Positions 17,988 through 26,927 of a stretch of 64,000 nucleotides of DNA are shown one piece after another. The stretch is from Bacteroidales bacterium (GTDB taxonomy: Bacteria > Bacteroidota > Bacteroidia > Bacteroidales > TTA-H9): positions 1 to 64,000 of the forward strand of contig JAQVCV010000005.1 in NCBI GenBank assembly GCA_028689615.1. Direction: 5' to 3'. The notes beneath the pieces were generated by a model, which saw only the letters and a program-made list of their open reading frames with translations, did not search any database and was not told where the DNA came from. Within the stretch, counting starts at the first letter, position 1; each line of letters opens with the position of its first letter. The position numbers and the translations under genes were made by a program.

Positions 17988-20108
17988 ATGAAGAAAATAA
18001 ACTTTCTGATAATTTTAGCGATAGTGACAGTTAACACCAGCTTTTGTCAGAAAACAAAATGGATAAATTTTACTGTTACAAATAATCCATATTATACACT
18101 TGCAATTAGTGAATCAAATATATGGGCATGTTCTGATGGAGGTATTATACAAATTAATAGAGAAACAGAAAATCTTACAATACATAATCACGCTAATTCA
18201 AATTTTAACTTCAATCCATCCAGAGTTTTTATTGACTCGGAAGATAACGTATGGTTTTATAGTACCAATGATATTGGTATTTATAAAAATAGTAATTGGA
18301 ATGCCATTGAATTAATTGACACAGCTGGTGAGTTGGATCATATAAAGAAAATGGTTGTTACAAATGAAAACAAGATATATCTGCTTACATATTATAATAA
18401 CTCAGTATTGGAACTAATTAATGATACTACTCAACTAATTTACAAGTCTGACATCGGTTGGCCTAATCAAAGTTTTTCTGATATTGAGATTGATATAAAT
18501 GGTAATATCTGGATTGCTGGAATTGCTTCGGTTACTTGCATAAATGCAACAGATACTTTAGTTTTTAACTCAACTAATTCAGCAATCCCTGATGAATACA
18601 TTACTGATATATTTCTTGACAATTATGGAAATCTATGGGTAGTACCAGAAGGATTCGGAGATATTTCACTTTTAATGTATGATGGCAACGAGTGGATAAG
18701 TTGGGAGAAATCAGTTTTTGCAGATTTTGATATTCTTTGGAATACTATAAGTGAAGATAATAATGGTGTAATTTACTTAAGTTCTCTTAATGGTATATTC
18801 AAATATGAAAATGGAAATTGGATAAAGTCAGATGAAATATCAACTGATTGTCTGGTAATTGATTCAGATGATAATCTTTGGTGTATATCACAAGGAAATA
18901 TAAAGGAATACATCGGAGAAGAATGGAAATCTTATGATCAAACTAATAATGAGCTAGATGATTATGTGAACAATTGTTTAAGTAAAAACATAAACTCAAT
19001 TTATATTGGAGGAAAAAGTGGAGTTGCAATTTTTGACGGTACAATATGGGAGAAACATTCAGGAGTTGAAGAAGTTAGTTTGATAGCTGTAACAAATAAT
19101 GGTACGGCAATGGCCCTAATAGGTAATGAGATTAAAATCACTTTTGATTTTATTTCTTGGCAATCATTGGATCATGTAAATTTTCCAACTTCTAAATATG
19201 GTTATCATAAAATATTTAATAGTTCAGATAATACATTCTGGATAGGAACTAATAATGGTTTGTTTCATTTTGAAAATAATTTAATGAATAAAGAATTAGA
19301 AATGCGGATTAATGATATAGATCAAGATGAAAATGGGAATATTTGGCTAGCAACATCTGAAGGGTTAATTAAATATAACAATGGAATATTGCAACAATAT
19401 GATTTAGATAATACTAATCTGCCATCAAATTTTATTTCACATATAAGCGTAAACGATTCTGCTACGATATGGTTGTCTGTTCAAAAAAAGATTGATGGTA
19501 ATCCATTCTATTACGTAGAGAGCTATTTAACAAAATTTGAAAATGAAATAATAGAAAACTATGATACATTATGTTGTGGAGATTATTCATATGCAACAGA
19601 ATTAAACTATGGTTATCCAATTGATAAAATAATAAAAGGGAAAGAAAATGATATTTGGATCAATTATAAATATTCAGGATTAGTTCACTTAAATAATGAA
19701 TTACTAGATTTTTATCACTATAATAATTCAGGTTTAGCTGACAACAATATTAATGATTTGTTAATAGATGAAAACTCAAATGTCTACCTTTTGCATGATA
19801 GAGCCTTATCAATATTTAATAAAAATGATATTAACTATGGCTCAACAGAAGTGCAATTAAATAATAAAATATCAATATACCCCAATCCATCACATGGTAA
19901 ATTCTGTGTCAACTTCAGCATGGTGTTATCAAAACATATAAAAGTTAATATATTAGATGTTTGTGGTAAAGTTTTATACTCAAATAAATACAAGCCTAAT
20001 TCAAAGGAGATACATGTAGAATTAAACAATTTTAAACCAGGATTATACCTGATTAATATTGAAAATGATAATCAGTTTTATTCAGCTAAACTTTTAATCA
20101 TTGATTAA
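17988..20108 (+). CDS. Cassette 2: secreted propeller protein with type IX sorting domain
   Basis: 706 residues from the ATG at 17988; an upstream frame extension overlaps attC1 and is rejected. A signal peptide (about 1-20, TSFCQ) leads into repeated propeller blades of the two-component-regulator type (NIWACSDGGIIQINR, NVWFYSTNDIG, NIWIAGIASV, TFWIGTNNGLFHF, NIWLATSEGLIKYN). The C-terminus, about 75 residues, is a type IX secretion sorting domain (ISIYPNPSHGKF, then GLYLINIENDNQ). It should be exported and released or anchored at the surface. Here the propeller is not fused to a kinase. The gene is AT-rich, and it ends 5 bases before attC2. Confidence 0.88.
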   Translation: MKKINFLIILAIVTVNTSFCQKTKWINFTVTNNPYYTLAISESNIWACSDGGIIQINRETENLTIHNHANSNFNFNPSRVFIDSEDNVWFYSTNDIGIYKNSNWNAIELIDTAGELDHIKKMVVTNENKIYLLTYYNNSVLELINDTTQLIYKSDIGWPNQSFSDIEIDINGNIWIAGIASVTCINATDTLVFNSTNSAIPDEYITDIFLDNYGNLWVVPEGFGDISLLMYDGNEWISWEKSVFADFDILWNTISEDNNGVIYLSSLNGIFKYENGNWIKSDEISTDCLVIDSDDNLWCISQGNIKEYIGEEWKSYDQTNNELDDYVNNCLSKNINSIYIGGKSGVAIFDGTIWEKHSGVEEVSLIAVTNNGTAMALIGNEIKITFDFISWQSLDHVNFPTSKYGYHKIFNSSDNTFWIGTNNGLFHFENNLMNKELEMRINDIDQDENGNIWLATSEGLIKYNNGILQQYDLDNTNLPSNFISHISVNDSATIWLSVQKKIDGNPFYYVESYLTKFENEIIENYDTLCCGDYSYATELNYGYPIDKIIKGKENDIWINYKYSGLVHLNNELLDFYHYNNSGLADNNINDLLIDENSNVYLLHDRALSIFNKNDINYGSTEVQLNNKISIYPNPSHGKFCVNFSMVLSKHIKVNILDVCGKVLYSNKYKPNSKEIHVELNNFKPGLYLINIENDNQFYSAKLLIID

Positions 20109-20113
20109 AGTAC

Positions 20114-20262
20114 TTTTACTAACAAATAGCACTTAAACGCGCTGCCACTCCCGAACACTTTCGGGAAAACTCCAGCGACGTAGCCAGCAAACTCCCGATA
20201 ACTATTAGCTATCGGGAGGCAGCAGCGTCCCGAGCATTCGGGATAAGTGAGTGTTGTGAGCC
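20114..20262 (+). other. attC2, integron-type recombination site
   Basis: The inverse core TTTTACTAAC (20114-20123) is the exact 10-base complement of the start of cassette 2 (GTTAGTAAAA at 17969-17978). Left-arm ACGCGCTGCC pairs with right-arm GGCAGCAGCGT, and internal hairpins CCCGAACACTTTCGGG and TCCCGATAACTATTAGCTATCGGGA are present. The site ends in GTTGTGAGCC at 20253-20262. Near-identical sites occur at 31091, 34680 and 36386. Confidence 0.8.
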
Positions 20263-20277
20263 AGCGGCAAGCATTAT

Positions 20278-20610
20278 TTCAGTTCAGTGAGCAACGTTTT
20301 TGTCGGTTTTGGGATGATTTCAGTAGAAGATGAACCTCTGACGATACTTTTTGGTCGGGCAAAGCATGGCAGTAGCAATCCCCCTTATCGATGGCAACTT
20401 TGTATCCCGAATCGGATGCAGCCTAATACCTTTCATAAGGAATAATGTCTTTAAGGATTTCGAGATATTCACTAAATTTGCAAGCAAGAAGGGTGCTCCT
20501 CGCTCAACATGCCATAGCAATAATACTTTGGCCGGTGGTGCGGAAGCTTCCGCTTTTGGATTTTGAGTTCATCGTGTTAAAATTTAAATAGTTAAATGAA
20601 AATTTATACG
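20278..20610 (+). repeat. 330-bp dispersed repeat, copy A
   Basis: Shared with 31598-31925 and 35317-35645 at high identity (for example GATGAACCTCTGACGATACT and GGAATAATGTCTTTAAGGAT). It contains an open frame of about 66 codons in each copy, but most substitutions between copies change the amino acid, so it is probably not coding. Confidence 0.85.
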
Positions 20611-20684
20611 ACAAACGGTTGTTTTTGTGCCACCATGGCCTCTGGTGGTGAGTCAAGGATGTATTCGACTGACTACCGGAGGTT

Positions 20685-20819
20685 TAGTTCAACATTTTGT
20701 ATAAGTAATGGCAGGCGATGTGGTAAATTTTAAAGTTAGTATCCAACTCAAACTGTGTAGCGGTTTGACACGGAAGATGCCCGCAATCTGCCACTACTCA
20801 TACACGTGACCGTTGGCAA
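20685..20819 (+). other. attC-like site 3
   Basis: Inverse core TAGTTCAAC (20685-20693). The arms GTATAAGTAATGGCAG (20699-20714) and CTGCCACTACTCATAC (20788-20803) pair with two mismatches. It ends in core GTTGGCAAC at 20812. The matching cassette start GTTGAACTA is not found upstream, so the cassette it closed has been disrupted. Confidence 0.65.
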
Positions 20820-20993
20820 CAAGTGTAAAAAAGACAGACCAACAGACAGATACGATAGTGATAAATTGAAACAAGAAAGAATTTAGCTTTATGACAGGAC
20901 AGTGCAGACATGATGGAATTTATTTTGTTTTTTTCTTCCCTCCCGCAAAAAAAGAAGAAAACCACACCCACATTGCACACATTGGCAAAGCCC

Positions 20994-21031
20994 CACGAGC
21001 CAACGCTAAAACCAAAGCTTGCAAAAGAGCT
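20994..21031 (+). repeat. Direct repeat at the left side of the restriction island
   Basis: CACGAGCCAACGCTAAAACC and following bases to AAAGAGCT recur at 30888-30926 (right side of the restriction operon) and, more diverged, at 34475-34513. It may be the arm of another attC-type site. The rest of 20820-21112 shows no gene. Confidence 0.7.
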
Positions 21032-21112
21032 GCAATTTTGCTTACACACCCGTGCTAATTTGTTACTTTTGAGTTTTTAAAAAAGGACTGACTAAAAAGA
21101 AAATTTTAAAAC

Positions 21113-23353
21113 ATGAGTTTAAATACACAATCGCTAAAACCTTTAATTGATTTTATATATTCAGTTGCTGACCAGATTCTAATAAACACTTACGAACCAA
21201 GCAAATACAAAGACGTTATCCTTCCAATGACAGTTATTCGACGATTGGATGCTGTTTTGGAACCGACCAAAGACAAGGTATTAGAATCGCATGAAAAATA
21301 TAAAGGCAAATTAAACGACCTAACTGCAATTCTGACAAGCAAACTAAACGGCAGCGGACAGGCATTTTACAATACTTCGCCATACACACTAAAAAAATTG
21401 CTGGATGACCCGAAAAACCTGCGAAGCAATTTTGAAAACTTCATAAATGGATTTTCCAATAATGTTCAGGACATTATTTCAAAATTCAAGTTTAGGAATG
21501 AACTTGAAACCCTGGAAGAAGCAGGAAAACTATTTTCAACAATTGAAAAGTTTGTTTCGCCAAAAATTGATTTACGACCAGAAAGCTTGCCACCATTGGC
21601 AATGGGTTATGTTTTTGAAGATTTACTGCGTAGATTTAATGAAGCCACAAATGCGGAAGCCGGACGACACTTCACGCCTCGTGAAATTATCGACCTTATG
21701 ACGCATGTTTTGTTTTTGCCAGTAAAAGAAGAAATTCAAACGGGGACTTTTTTGATTTATGACCCTTGCGCAGGTTCGGGTGCGATGCTCACTGAATCAA
21801 AAAAATATATCACAGACGAAGAGGGAGAAATAAAATCAAAAGCCACTATTCATCTTTACGGGCAAGAAAACACGCCAACAATTTATGCTATTTCAAAATC
21901 GGACATGTTGCTGAAAGGTGAAGACCCTGAGAAAATTAGGTATGGCAGCACATTGAGCCAATATGGTTTTTCAAAGGATTTACGTTTCGATTTTATGCTT
22001 ACCAATCCACCTTACGGTACAAGCTGGGCAGACGATAAAAAAGCTTTGAGTATCGGCGACAAAGGGAAAATAATTGACCCTCGTTTTCAAATTAAAAAAG
22101 GTTATTTCAGCGAACCTGCGGTAACGCGAGTGAATGACGGTCAGTTGATGTTTGTTTTGCACATGTTGAGCAAAATGAAAGAAACGGAACAAGGCAGTCG
22201 CATTGCTTCAGTTCATAATGGTTCGGCTTTGTTTACAGGCGATGCAGGGCAAGGCGAAAGTGAAATACGCAAACACATTATTGAAAGCGATATGCTGGAA
22301 GCAATCATCGCTTTGCCCAATGACATTTTTTATAACACCGGCATTCCGACTTATATTTTTGTAATGACCAACCGGAAGCCGGAAAACAGAAAAGGCAAAA
22401 TACAACTCATCAATGCCAACGGGGAACAATTCTTTGTAAAAGAAAAGAAATCATTGGGCAGTAAACGCAACAAACTTGATTCATCCAATATAAACGATAT
22501 TACCAAACTGTATCTTGATTTTAAAGAAACCGAGTTCAGCAAGTTGTTTGACAACAACGAGTTTGGTTATGCCCAAATCGTTGTTCACCGACCTTTGCGT
22601 TTAATGGTTCAGTTTACCGCTAAAAAAGTGGCATCGCTTCGTTTTGTTTCAAACAATCCGGCTTTGCGGGAAGAAGTTTACAAAGAATTTGGAAACGAAG
22701 TTTACAACAAAAAATCTACCGCAAACCAAGAACAATGGTTACTCAATTACTTCATGCAGGAAAATGAAGATGAAGAAGGCGAAGACAGCGATACTGAAAT
22801 CTCGATTGCATCATTGCCAAAGAAAAAACAAAAAATTGTAAAACAACTTTTGGATACCACTGTTTGGCAACGCGACCTTGATTTGATGAACAATGCCAAA
22901 AAATTAGCAGAAAACTTTAGCGATAAACTCTTTAACGATTATAACCTCTTTGATGAACTGTTAACCGCAGCCTTAAAAAAGGAAAACCTGAAATTTGCAG
23001 CCAAAGACAAAAAAGACCTTTTGAGTGCAATAAGCTGGACTGACCCAAAAGCCGAAGCCGTAATTAAGAAAAAACACAAAGACGGAAGCATTGAATATGT
23101 AAGCGACCCGTCATTGAAAGATTCGGAAAACATTCCGTTGAAAGAAGATATACAGGAGTTTTTTGAACGGGAAGTAATTCCATTTGCCTACGATGCCTGG
23201 TGGAACAAAGACGAAACTCGCATTGGCTACGAAATCAACTTCAACAAGTATTTTTACAAATACACTCCTCCGCGAAGCAAAGAAGCCATTGCCGCCGACC
23301 TGTTTACCATTGAACAGGAAACCGAAAATCTGTTAAAAGAAATTGTGGGATGA
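21113..23353 (+). CDS. hsdM: Type I restriction-modification methyltransferase subunit
   Basis: 746 residues. The N-terminal helical HsdM domain (about 1-150) is followed by an adenine N6-methyltransferase: SAM motif DPCAGSGAML (about 217) and catalytic motif NPPYGTSW (about 295, NPPY). GQENTPTIYAISKSDMLL lies between. The protein is some 200 residues longer than classical HsdM; the extra C-terminal part (about 500-746) is charged and helical. With HsdS it methylates adenines in a split target, and with HsdR it cleaves unmodified DNA. It is the first gene of a tight operon; its stop overlaps the hsdS start (ATGA). Confidence 0.95.
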   Translation: MSLNTQSLKPLIDFIYSVADQILINTYEPSKYKDVILPMTVIRRLDAVLEPTKDKVLESHEKYKGKLNDLTAILTSKLNGSGQAFYNTSPYTLKKLLDDPKNLRSNFENFINGFSNNVQDIISKFKFRNELETLEEAGKLFSTIEKFVSPKIDLRPESLPPLAMGYVFEDLLRRFNEATNAEAGRHFTPREIIDLMTHVLFLPVKEEIQTGTFLIYDPCAGSGAMLTESKKYITDEEGEIKSKATIHLYGQENTPTIYAISKSDMLLKGEDPEKIRYGSTLSQYGFSKDLRFDFMLTNPPYGTSWADDKKALSIGDKGKIIDPRFQIKKGYFSEPAVTRVNDGQLMFVLHMLSKMKETEQGSRIASVHNGSALFTGDAGQGESEIRKHIIESDMLEAIIALPNDIFYNTGIPTYIFVMTNRKPENRKGKIQLINANGEQFFVKEKKSLGSKRNKLDSSNINDITKLYLDFKETEFSKLFDNNEFGYAQIVVHRPLRLMVQFTAKKVASLRFVSNNPALREEVYKEFGNEVYNKKSTANQEQWLLNYFMQENEDEEGEDSDTEISIASLPKKKQKIVKQLLDTTVWQRDLDLMNNAKKLAENFSDKLFNDYNLFDELLTAALKKENLKFAAKDKKDLLSAISWTDPKAEAVIKKKHKDGSIEYVSDPSLKDSENIPLKEDIQEFFEREVIPFAYDAWWNKDETRIGYEINFNKYFYKYTPPRSKEAIAADLFTIEQETENLLKEIVG

Positions 23354-24693
23354 TTGCAATGGAAGTAAAATATAAAAAAACAGGAATCGACTGGATGCCG
23401 ATAGTTCCGGAACATTGGGATATTGTTCGGTTAAAATGGGTATTAAAAAATGGAGAAGGTATTAAAATTGGACCGTTTGGTAGTTCTTTAAAGCTTCAAG
23501 ACCTTGACAATAATGGGATTCGTGTTTATGGTCAAGAAAATGTAATTAAGGATGATTTTAGTTTGGGTAAACGGTTTTTATCAAAAGAAAAATTTGAAGA
23601 ATTATCAGTTTACGAAGTTTTTCCTCAAGATATTTTAGTTACAATGATGGGAACAACTGGTAAATGCAAATTAGTTCCAGATGATGCAGAAAAGGGTATT
23701 ATGGATTCTCATTTAATTCGACTCAGGGCAAATGATAAAATAAGACCTGAATTCCTGTCAATACTAATTAACGACTCTAAGCAATTGAAATATCAGATGA
23801 GTATTGATAGTAAAGGGTCAATTATGAGTGGACTTAATTCCAAAATAGTTAAAAATCTTTTACTGCCGTTGCCATCAATTAACGACCAGGATTTGATTTT
23901 AAAAAAAATAAAAACAGAATCCGCCCAAATCAGCCGCTTTCTCCAGAGTAAGCAAAGCTTCATTGAACTGCTCAAAGAACAGCGGCAAAGTATTATTACC
24001 CATGCAGTAACCAAAGGAATTGATGAAAATGTGAAGATGAAAGAAACAGGGATTGATTGGATGCCTGAAGTGCCGGAGCATTGGGAAGTTAGAAAAATTC
24101 GCAGGATATTTAATGGTATTTCAAGTGGCACTACACCCGAAAGTGGCAATTTAAAATATTATGAAAATGGGTATGTAAATTGGATAAATACGGGTGATTT
24201 GAATGATAACACCTTAACTGGATGTAAATATAAAGTGACTAAAAAAGCTTTGGATGATTATCCCACCTTGAAGATTTACCCTTCAGGAGCAGTGCTGGTT
24301 GCAATGTATGGTGCTACAATTGGAAAAGTTTCTTTATTAGAAATAGAAGGTTGCACAAATCAAGCTTGTTGTGCTTTGTATGATAGTGATATTTATTCGA
24401 AAGAGTTTTCACTTTATTCCATACTTGCTTCAAAAGATGCACTAATAAGAGAAAGTTATGGGGGCGGTCAACCCAATATTAGCCAAGATGTTATCAAGAG
24501 ATTCAAACTTCCTGTTCCGCCTACTGAAGAGCAAAAGCAAATTGTAGAATTTATCAAATCCGAAACCCGCACTTTAGATATTGCCATCAACAAAGCCGAA
24601 CGGGAAATAGAATTGATGAAAGAATACCGGGAAGCAATGATAGCTGAGGCGGTTACGGGGAAAAAAATTGTAAATTCGCATATTTCAGGATAA
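23350..24693 (+). CDS. hsdS: Type I restriction-modification specificity subunit
   Basis: 447 residues with two target-recognition halves. Each opens with the same phrase (TGIDWMPIVPEHWDIVRLKW and TGIDWMPEVPEHWEVRKI, about 8-27 and 231-248) and ends in a conserved helix (LKEQRQSIITHAVTKG and MKEYREAMIAEAVTGK). Two full halves imply recognition of a bipartite asymmetric sequence. The start ATG at 23350 overlaps the hsdM stop; an ATG three codons later is possible. The site itself cannot be predicted from sequence. An accessory triad, not hsdR, comes next. Confidence 0.94.
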   Translation: MIAMEVKYKKTGIDWMPIVPEHWDIVRLKWVLKNGEGIKIGPFGSSLKLQDLDNNGIRVYGQENVIKDDFSLGKRFLSKEKFEELSVYEVFPQDILVTMMGTTGKCKLVPDDAEKGIMDSHLIRLRANDKIRPEFLSILINDSKQLKYQMSIDSKGSIMSGLNSKIVKNLLLPLPSINDQDLILKKIKTESAQISRFLQSKQSFIELLKEQRQSIITHAVTKGIDENVKMKETGIDWMPEVPEHWEVRKIRRIFNGISSGTTPESGNLKYYENGYVNWINTGDLNDNTLTGCKYKVTKKALDDYPTLKIYPSGAVLVAMYGATIGKVSLLEIEGCTNQACCALYDSDIYSKEFSLYSILASKDALIRESYGGGQPNISQDVIKRFKLPVPPTEEQKQIVEFIKSETRTLDIAINKAEREIELMKEYREAMIAEAVTGKKIVNSHISG

Positions 24694-24697
24694 AATT

Positions 24698-25828
24698 ATG
24701 CAAGACGAAAATAATAACATAGTAAGTGAACTTCAGGTTGAATACGAAGATGTAAGTAGCGGAGTCTTAATGGAAAAGCCCTTCAATCCTTCGAAAATTG
24801 ATATTACAACAAAGCACCTTACCATCGACTTGTTGATTAAACGTTTGAAAGCCGACCCCATTGAAATAGATTTAGCACCGGCATTTCAGCGTAAAGGCGA
24901 TTTATGGGACGACCAGAAACAAAGCCAGTTAATTGAATCATTGTTAATCAAATTTCCATTACCAGCTTTTTACTTTGATGGTTCCGATAATAACAAATGG
25001 TTGGTGGTTGACGGATTACAACGGTTAAGTTCACTACGGAATTTTGTCATTCTAAAAAAACTCAAACTTCAGGGACTGGAATTTCTAAACAAACTGGAAG
25101 GCAATAGTTTTGATGATTTACCCCGTAATCTTCAGCGTCAGATTGAAGAAGCTCAAATAACGGCTTACATCATCAATCCCGGTACACCTGAAGAAGTTAA
25201 ATTCAACATTTTCAAACGCATCAACACCGGCGGATTAATTCTGAACTCGCAGGAAATCCGTCACGCACTGAACCAGGGTATTTCAGCGACCTTTGTCGCC
25301 GAGTTAGCCGAATTAAAAGCGTTTAAAGATGCTACGGAAAATGCTATCAACCCTAACCGGATGATGGACAGGGAATTTGTAACAAGGTTTATTGCATTCT
25401 ATTTGTATCCATATACCGACTACAATCCGGATTTGGATACTTACATGAACAAAGCAATGAGCGATATAAAAAGGTTGACTGTTCAGCAAAGGGAAAAAAT
25501 AAAGTCTGATTTTACCAAATCGATGAAGTTGGCAAAAAAGATTTTTAATAACTGGGCTTTCAGAAAATCTGATAAATATCCCGATAAAAGAAAACCAATA
25601 AATAAAGCACTCTTTGAAGTATGGAGTGTTTTGTTAGCGAAGTTAGACGATGCCAGCAGGGAAAAATTAGAAAATAACAAAACCATTTTGTTTGAGAAAG
25701 CGGTAAATCTTACCAAAGATGATTCGGTATTTTTTGACAGCATAACTACTTCAACCGGTAATAAATCATGTGTGCTTGACCGGTTTACAAAAATTGACAG
25801 AATAATAAAAGAAACATTGCAGCAATGA
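24698..25828 (+). CDS. DUF262 protein (GmrS-like N-terminal domain), first gene of the embedded triad
   Basis: 376 residues. The DUF262 domain (about 35-270) shows FQRKGDLWDDQKQSQLIESLL, then VVDGLQRLSSL (the family's DGxQR motif), and FKRINTGGLILNSQEIRHAL. DUF262 domains are ParB/sulfiredoxin-like and bind or hydrolyse nucleotides in GmrSD and several phage-defence systems. There is no DUF1524 HNH nuclease at the C-terminus, so this protein lacks the usual GmrD half. It lies 4 bases after hsdS and its stop overlaps the next start (ATGA), so it belongs to the operon. I infer a sensing or regulatory role for the ATPase and toxin genes that follow. Confidence 0.85.
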   Translation: MQDENNNIVSELQVEYEDVSSGVLMEKPFNPSKIDITTKHLTIDLLIKRLKADPIEIDLAPAFQRKGDLWDDQKQSQLIESLLIKFPLPAFYFDGSDNNKWLVVDGLQRLSSLRNFVILKKLKLQGLEFLNKLEGNSFDDLPRNLQRQIEEAQITAYIINPGTPEEVKFNIFKRINTGGLILNSQEIRHALNQGISATFVAELAELKAFKDATENAINPNRMMDREFVTRFIAFYLYPYTDYNPDLDTYMNKAMSDIKRLTVQQREKIKSDFTKSMKLAKKIFNNWAFRKSDKYPDKRKPINKALFEVWSVLLAKLDDASREKLENNKTILFEKAVNLTKDDSVFFDSITTSTGNKSCVLDRFTKIDRIIKETLQQ

Positions 25829-26922
25829 TATCACATATTGAAATACAAAATTTCAAGTCCTTAAAAAAGGTTTCCGTCAGCCAAAAAAACCTTAACCTTT
25901 TAATGGGGCTAAATGGTATGGGTAAAAGTTCCTTTATTCAAGTGCTATTGCTCTTAATGCAAAGCGACAAATTGGAACAACGCATTCTTGACCTTAATGG
26001 TTTTTTGGTTCAAATTGGACAAGGCAGAGATGCACTGTATCAATTCGCACAGGAAGAAAAAATTGTATTTGAGTTAATATTTGAAGGACAACCAAAATAC
26101 AATTGGAAATTTGCCTACCAAAAGGATAAAGAAAAGCTTAATGCTGAGAATGGTTATACAAAAGACCAGATGAATTTCTTTAGAAAAGCCACCAAACGGT
26201 TTCAATACATAAGTGCTGAACGCATTGGTCCAAAAGACATCTATGAAGCTTCGAGTGTTGTGGTTGCCGATAAAAAACAACTTGGATTACTGGGGGAATA
26301 TGCCGCATATTACATCAATGTTTTCGGACAAGAATATGAGGTTTTGGAAAAACTCAGACATTCAGAAGCAAAAGCAACCAATTTACTTGCTCAGATAAAT
26401 GCCTGGATGAACGAAATCTCACCTGGCATTTCCTTAAATACTAAATATGTCCCTGAAGTAAACAAAGTAATTCTGGATTACCAGTTTGACTTGATAAATG
26501 ATAGAACCAATTCTTTCCGCCCGAAAAACGTGGGTTTTGGGATTTCTTATGTTTTGCCTATTGTATTGGCTTTGCTGACAGCAGAGGAAGGAAAAATAAT
26601 TGTGATTGAAAACCCGGAATCGCATATTCATCCAAGAGGACAGGCTGAGTTAGGGAAGCTCATTTCTTTAGCCGCCAGCGTAGGTGCACAATTATTTGTT
26701 GAAACCCACAGCGACCATATTTTAAACGGAATCAGGGTGGCAGTTAAAGACAGCCAAATTGATAGGAATAAAGTGAATGTTATGTTCTTTGATAAGATTA
26801 CTACAGAGAAAGAACAATTCTCCAAGGTAAAGCAAATTAAGATTGATAAAAATGGAGAACTTAACGAGTATCCAAAACACTTTTTAGACGAATGGAGTAA
26901 TCAATTAATTAAACTTGTTTAA
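25825..26922 (+). CDS. AAA/SMC-like ATPase with DUF3696-type C-terminus, second gene of the triad
   Basis: 365 residues. The start IEIQNFKSLKKVSV is typical of OLD/RecF-like ATPases. Walker A is GLNGMGKSS (about 31-39). A Walker B and signature region, IVIENPESHIHPRGQAELGK, lies at about 260, and the H-loop is VETHSDHILNG. No TOPRIM or nuclease domain is attached; the C-terminus (KIDKNGELNEYPKHFLDEW) matches DUF3696 proteins. Such ATPases act as sensors or molecular switches in several defence systems. Translation is coupled to the DUF262 gene by a 4-base overlap, and the next gene starts 5 bases after its stop. Confidence 0.88.
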   Translation: MISHIEIQNFKSLKKVSVSQKNLNLLMGLNGMGKSSFIQVLLLLMQSDKLEQRILDLNGFLVQIGQGRDALYQFAQEEKIVFELIFEGQPKYNWKFAYQKDKEKLNAENGYTKDQMNFFRKATKRFQYISAERIGPKDIYEASSVVVADKKQLGLLGEYAAYYINVFGQEYEVLEKLRHSEAKATNLLAQINAWMNEISPGISLNTKYVPEVNKVILDYQFDLINDRTNSFRPKNVGFGISYVLPIVLALLTAEEGKIIVIENPESHIHPRGQAELGKLISLAASVGAQLFVETHSDHILNGIRVAVKDSQIDRNKVNVMFFDKITTEKEQFSKVKQIKIDKNGELNEYPKHFLDEWSNQLIKLV

Positions 26923-26927
26923 AGAGT

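Noticed and set aside
20366-20566. A 66-codon frame conserved in the three 330-bp repeat copies
   Set aside because: Differences between copies mostly change the amino acid and another frame is open too, so there is no sign of selection for a protein.
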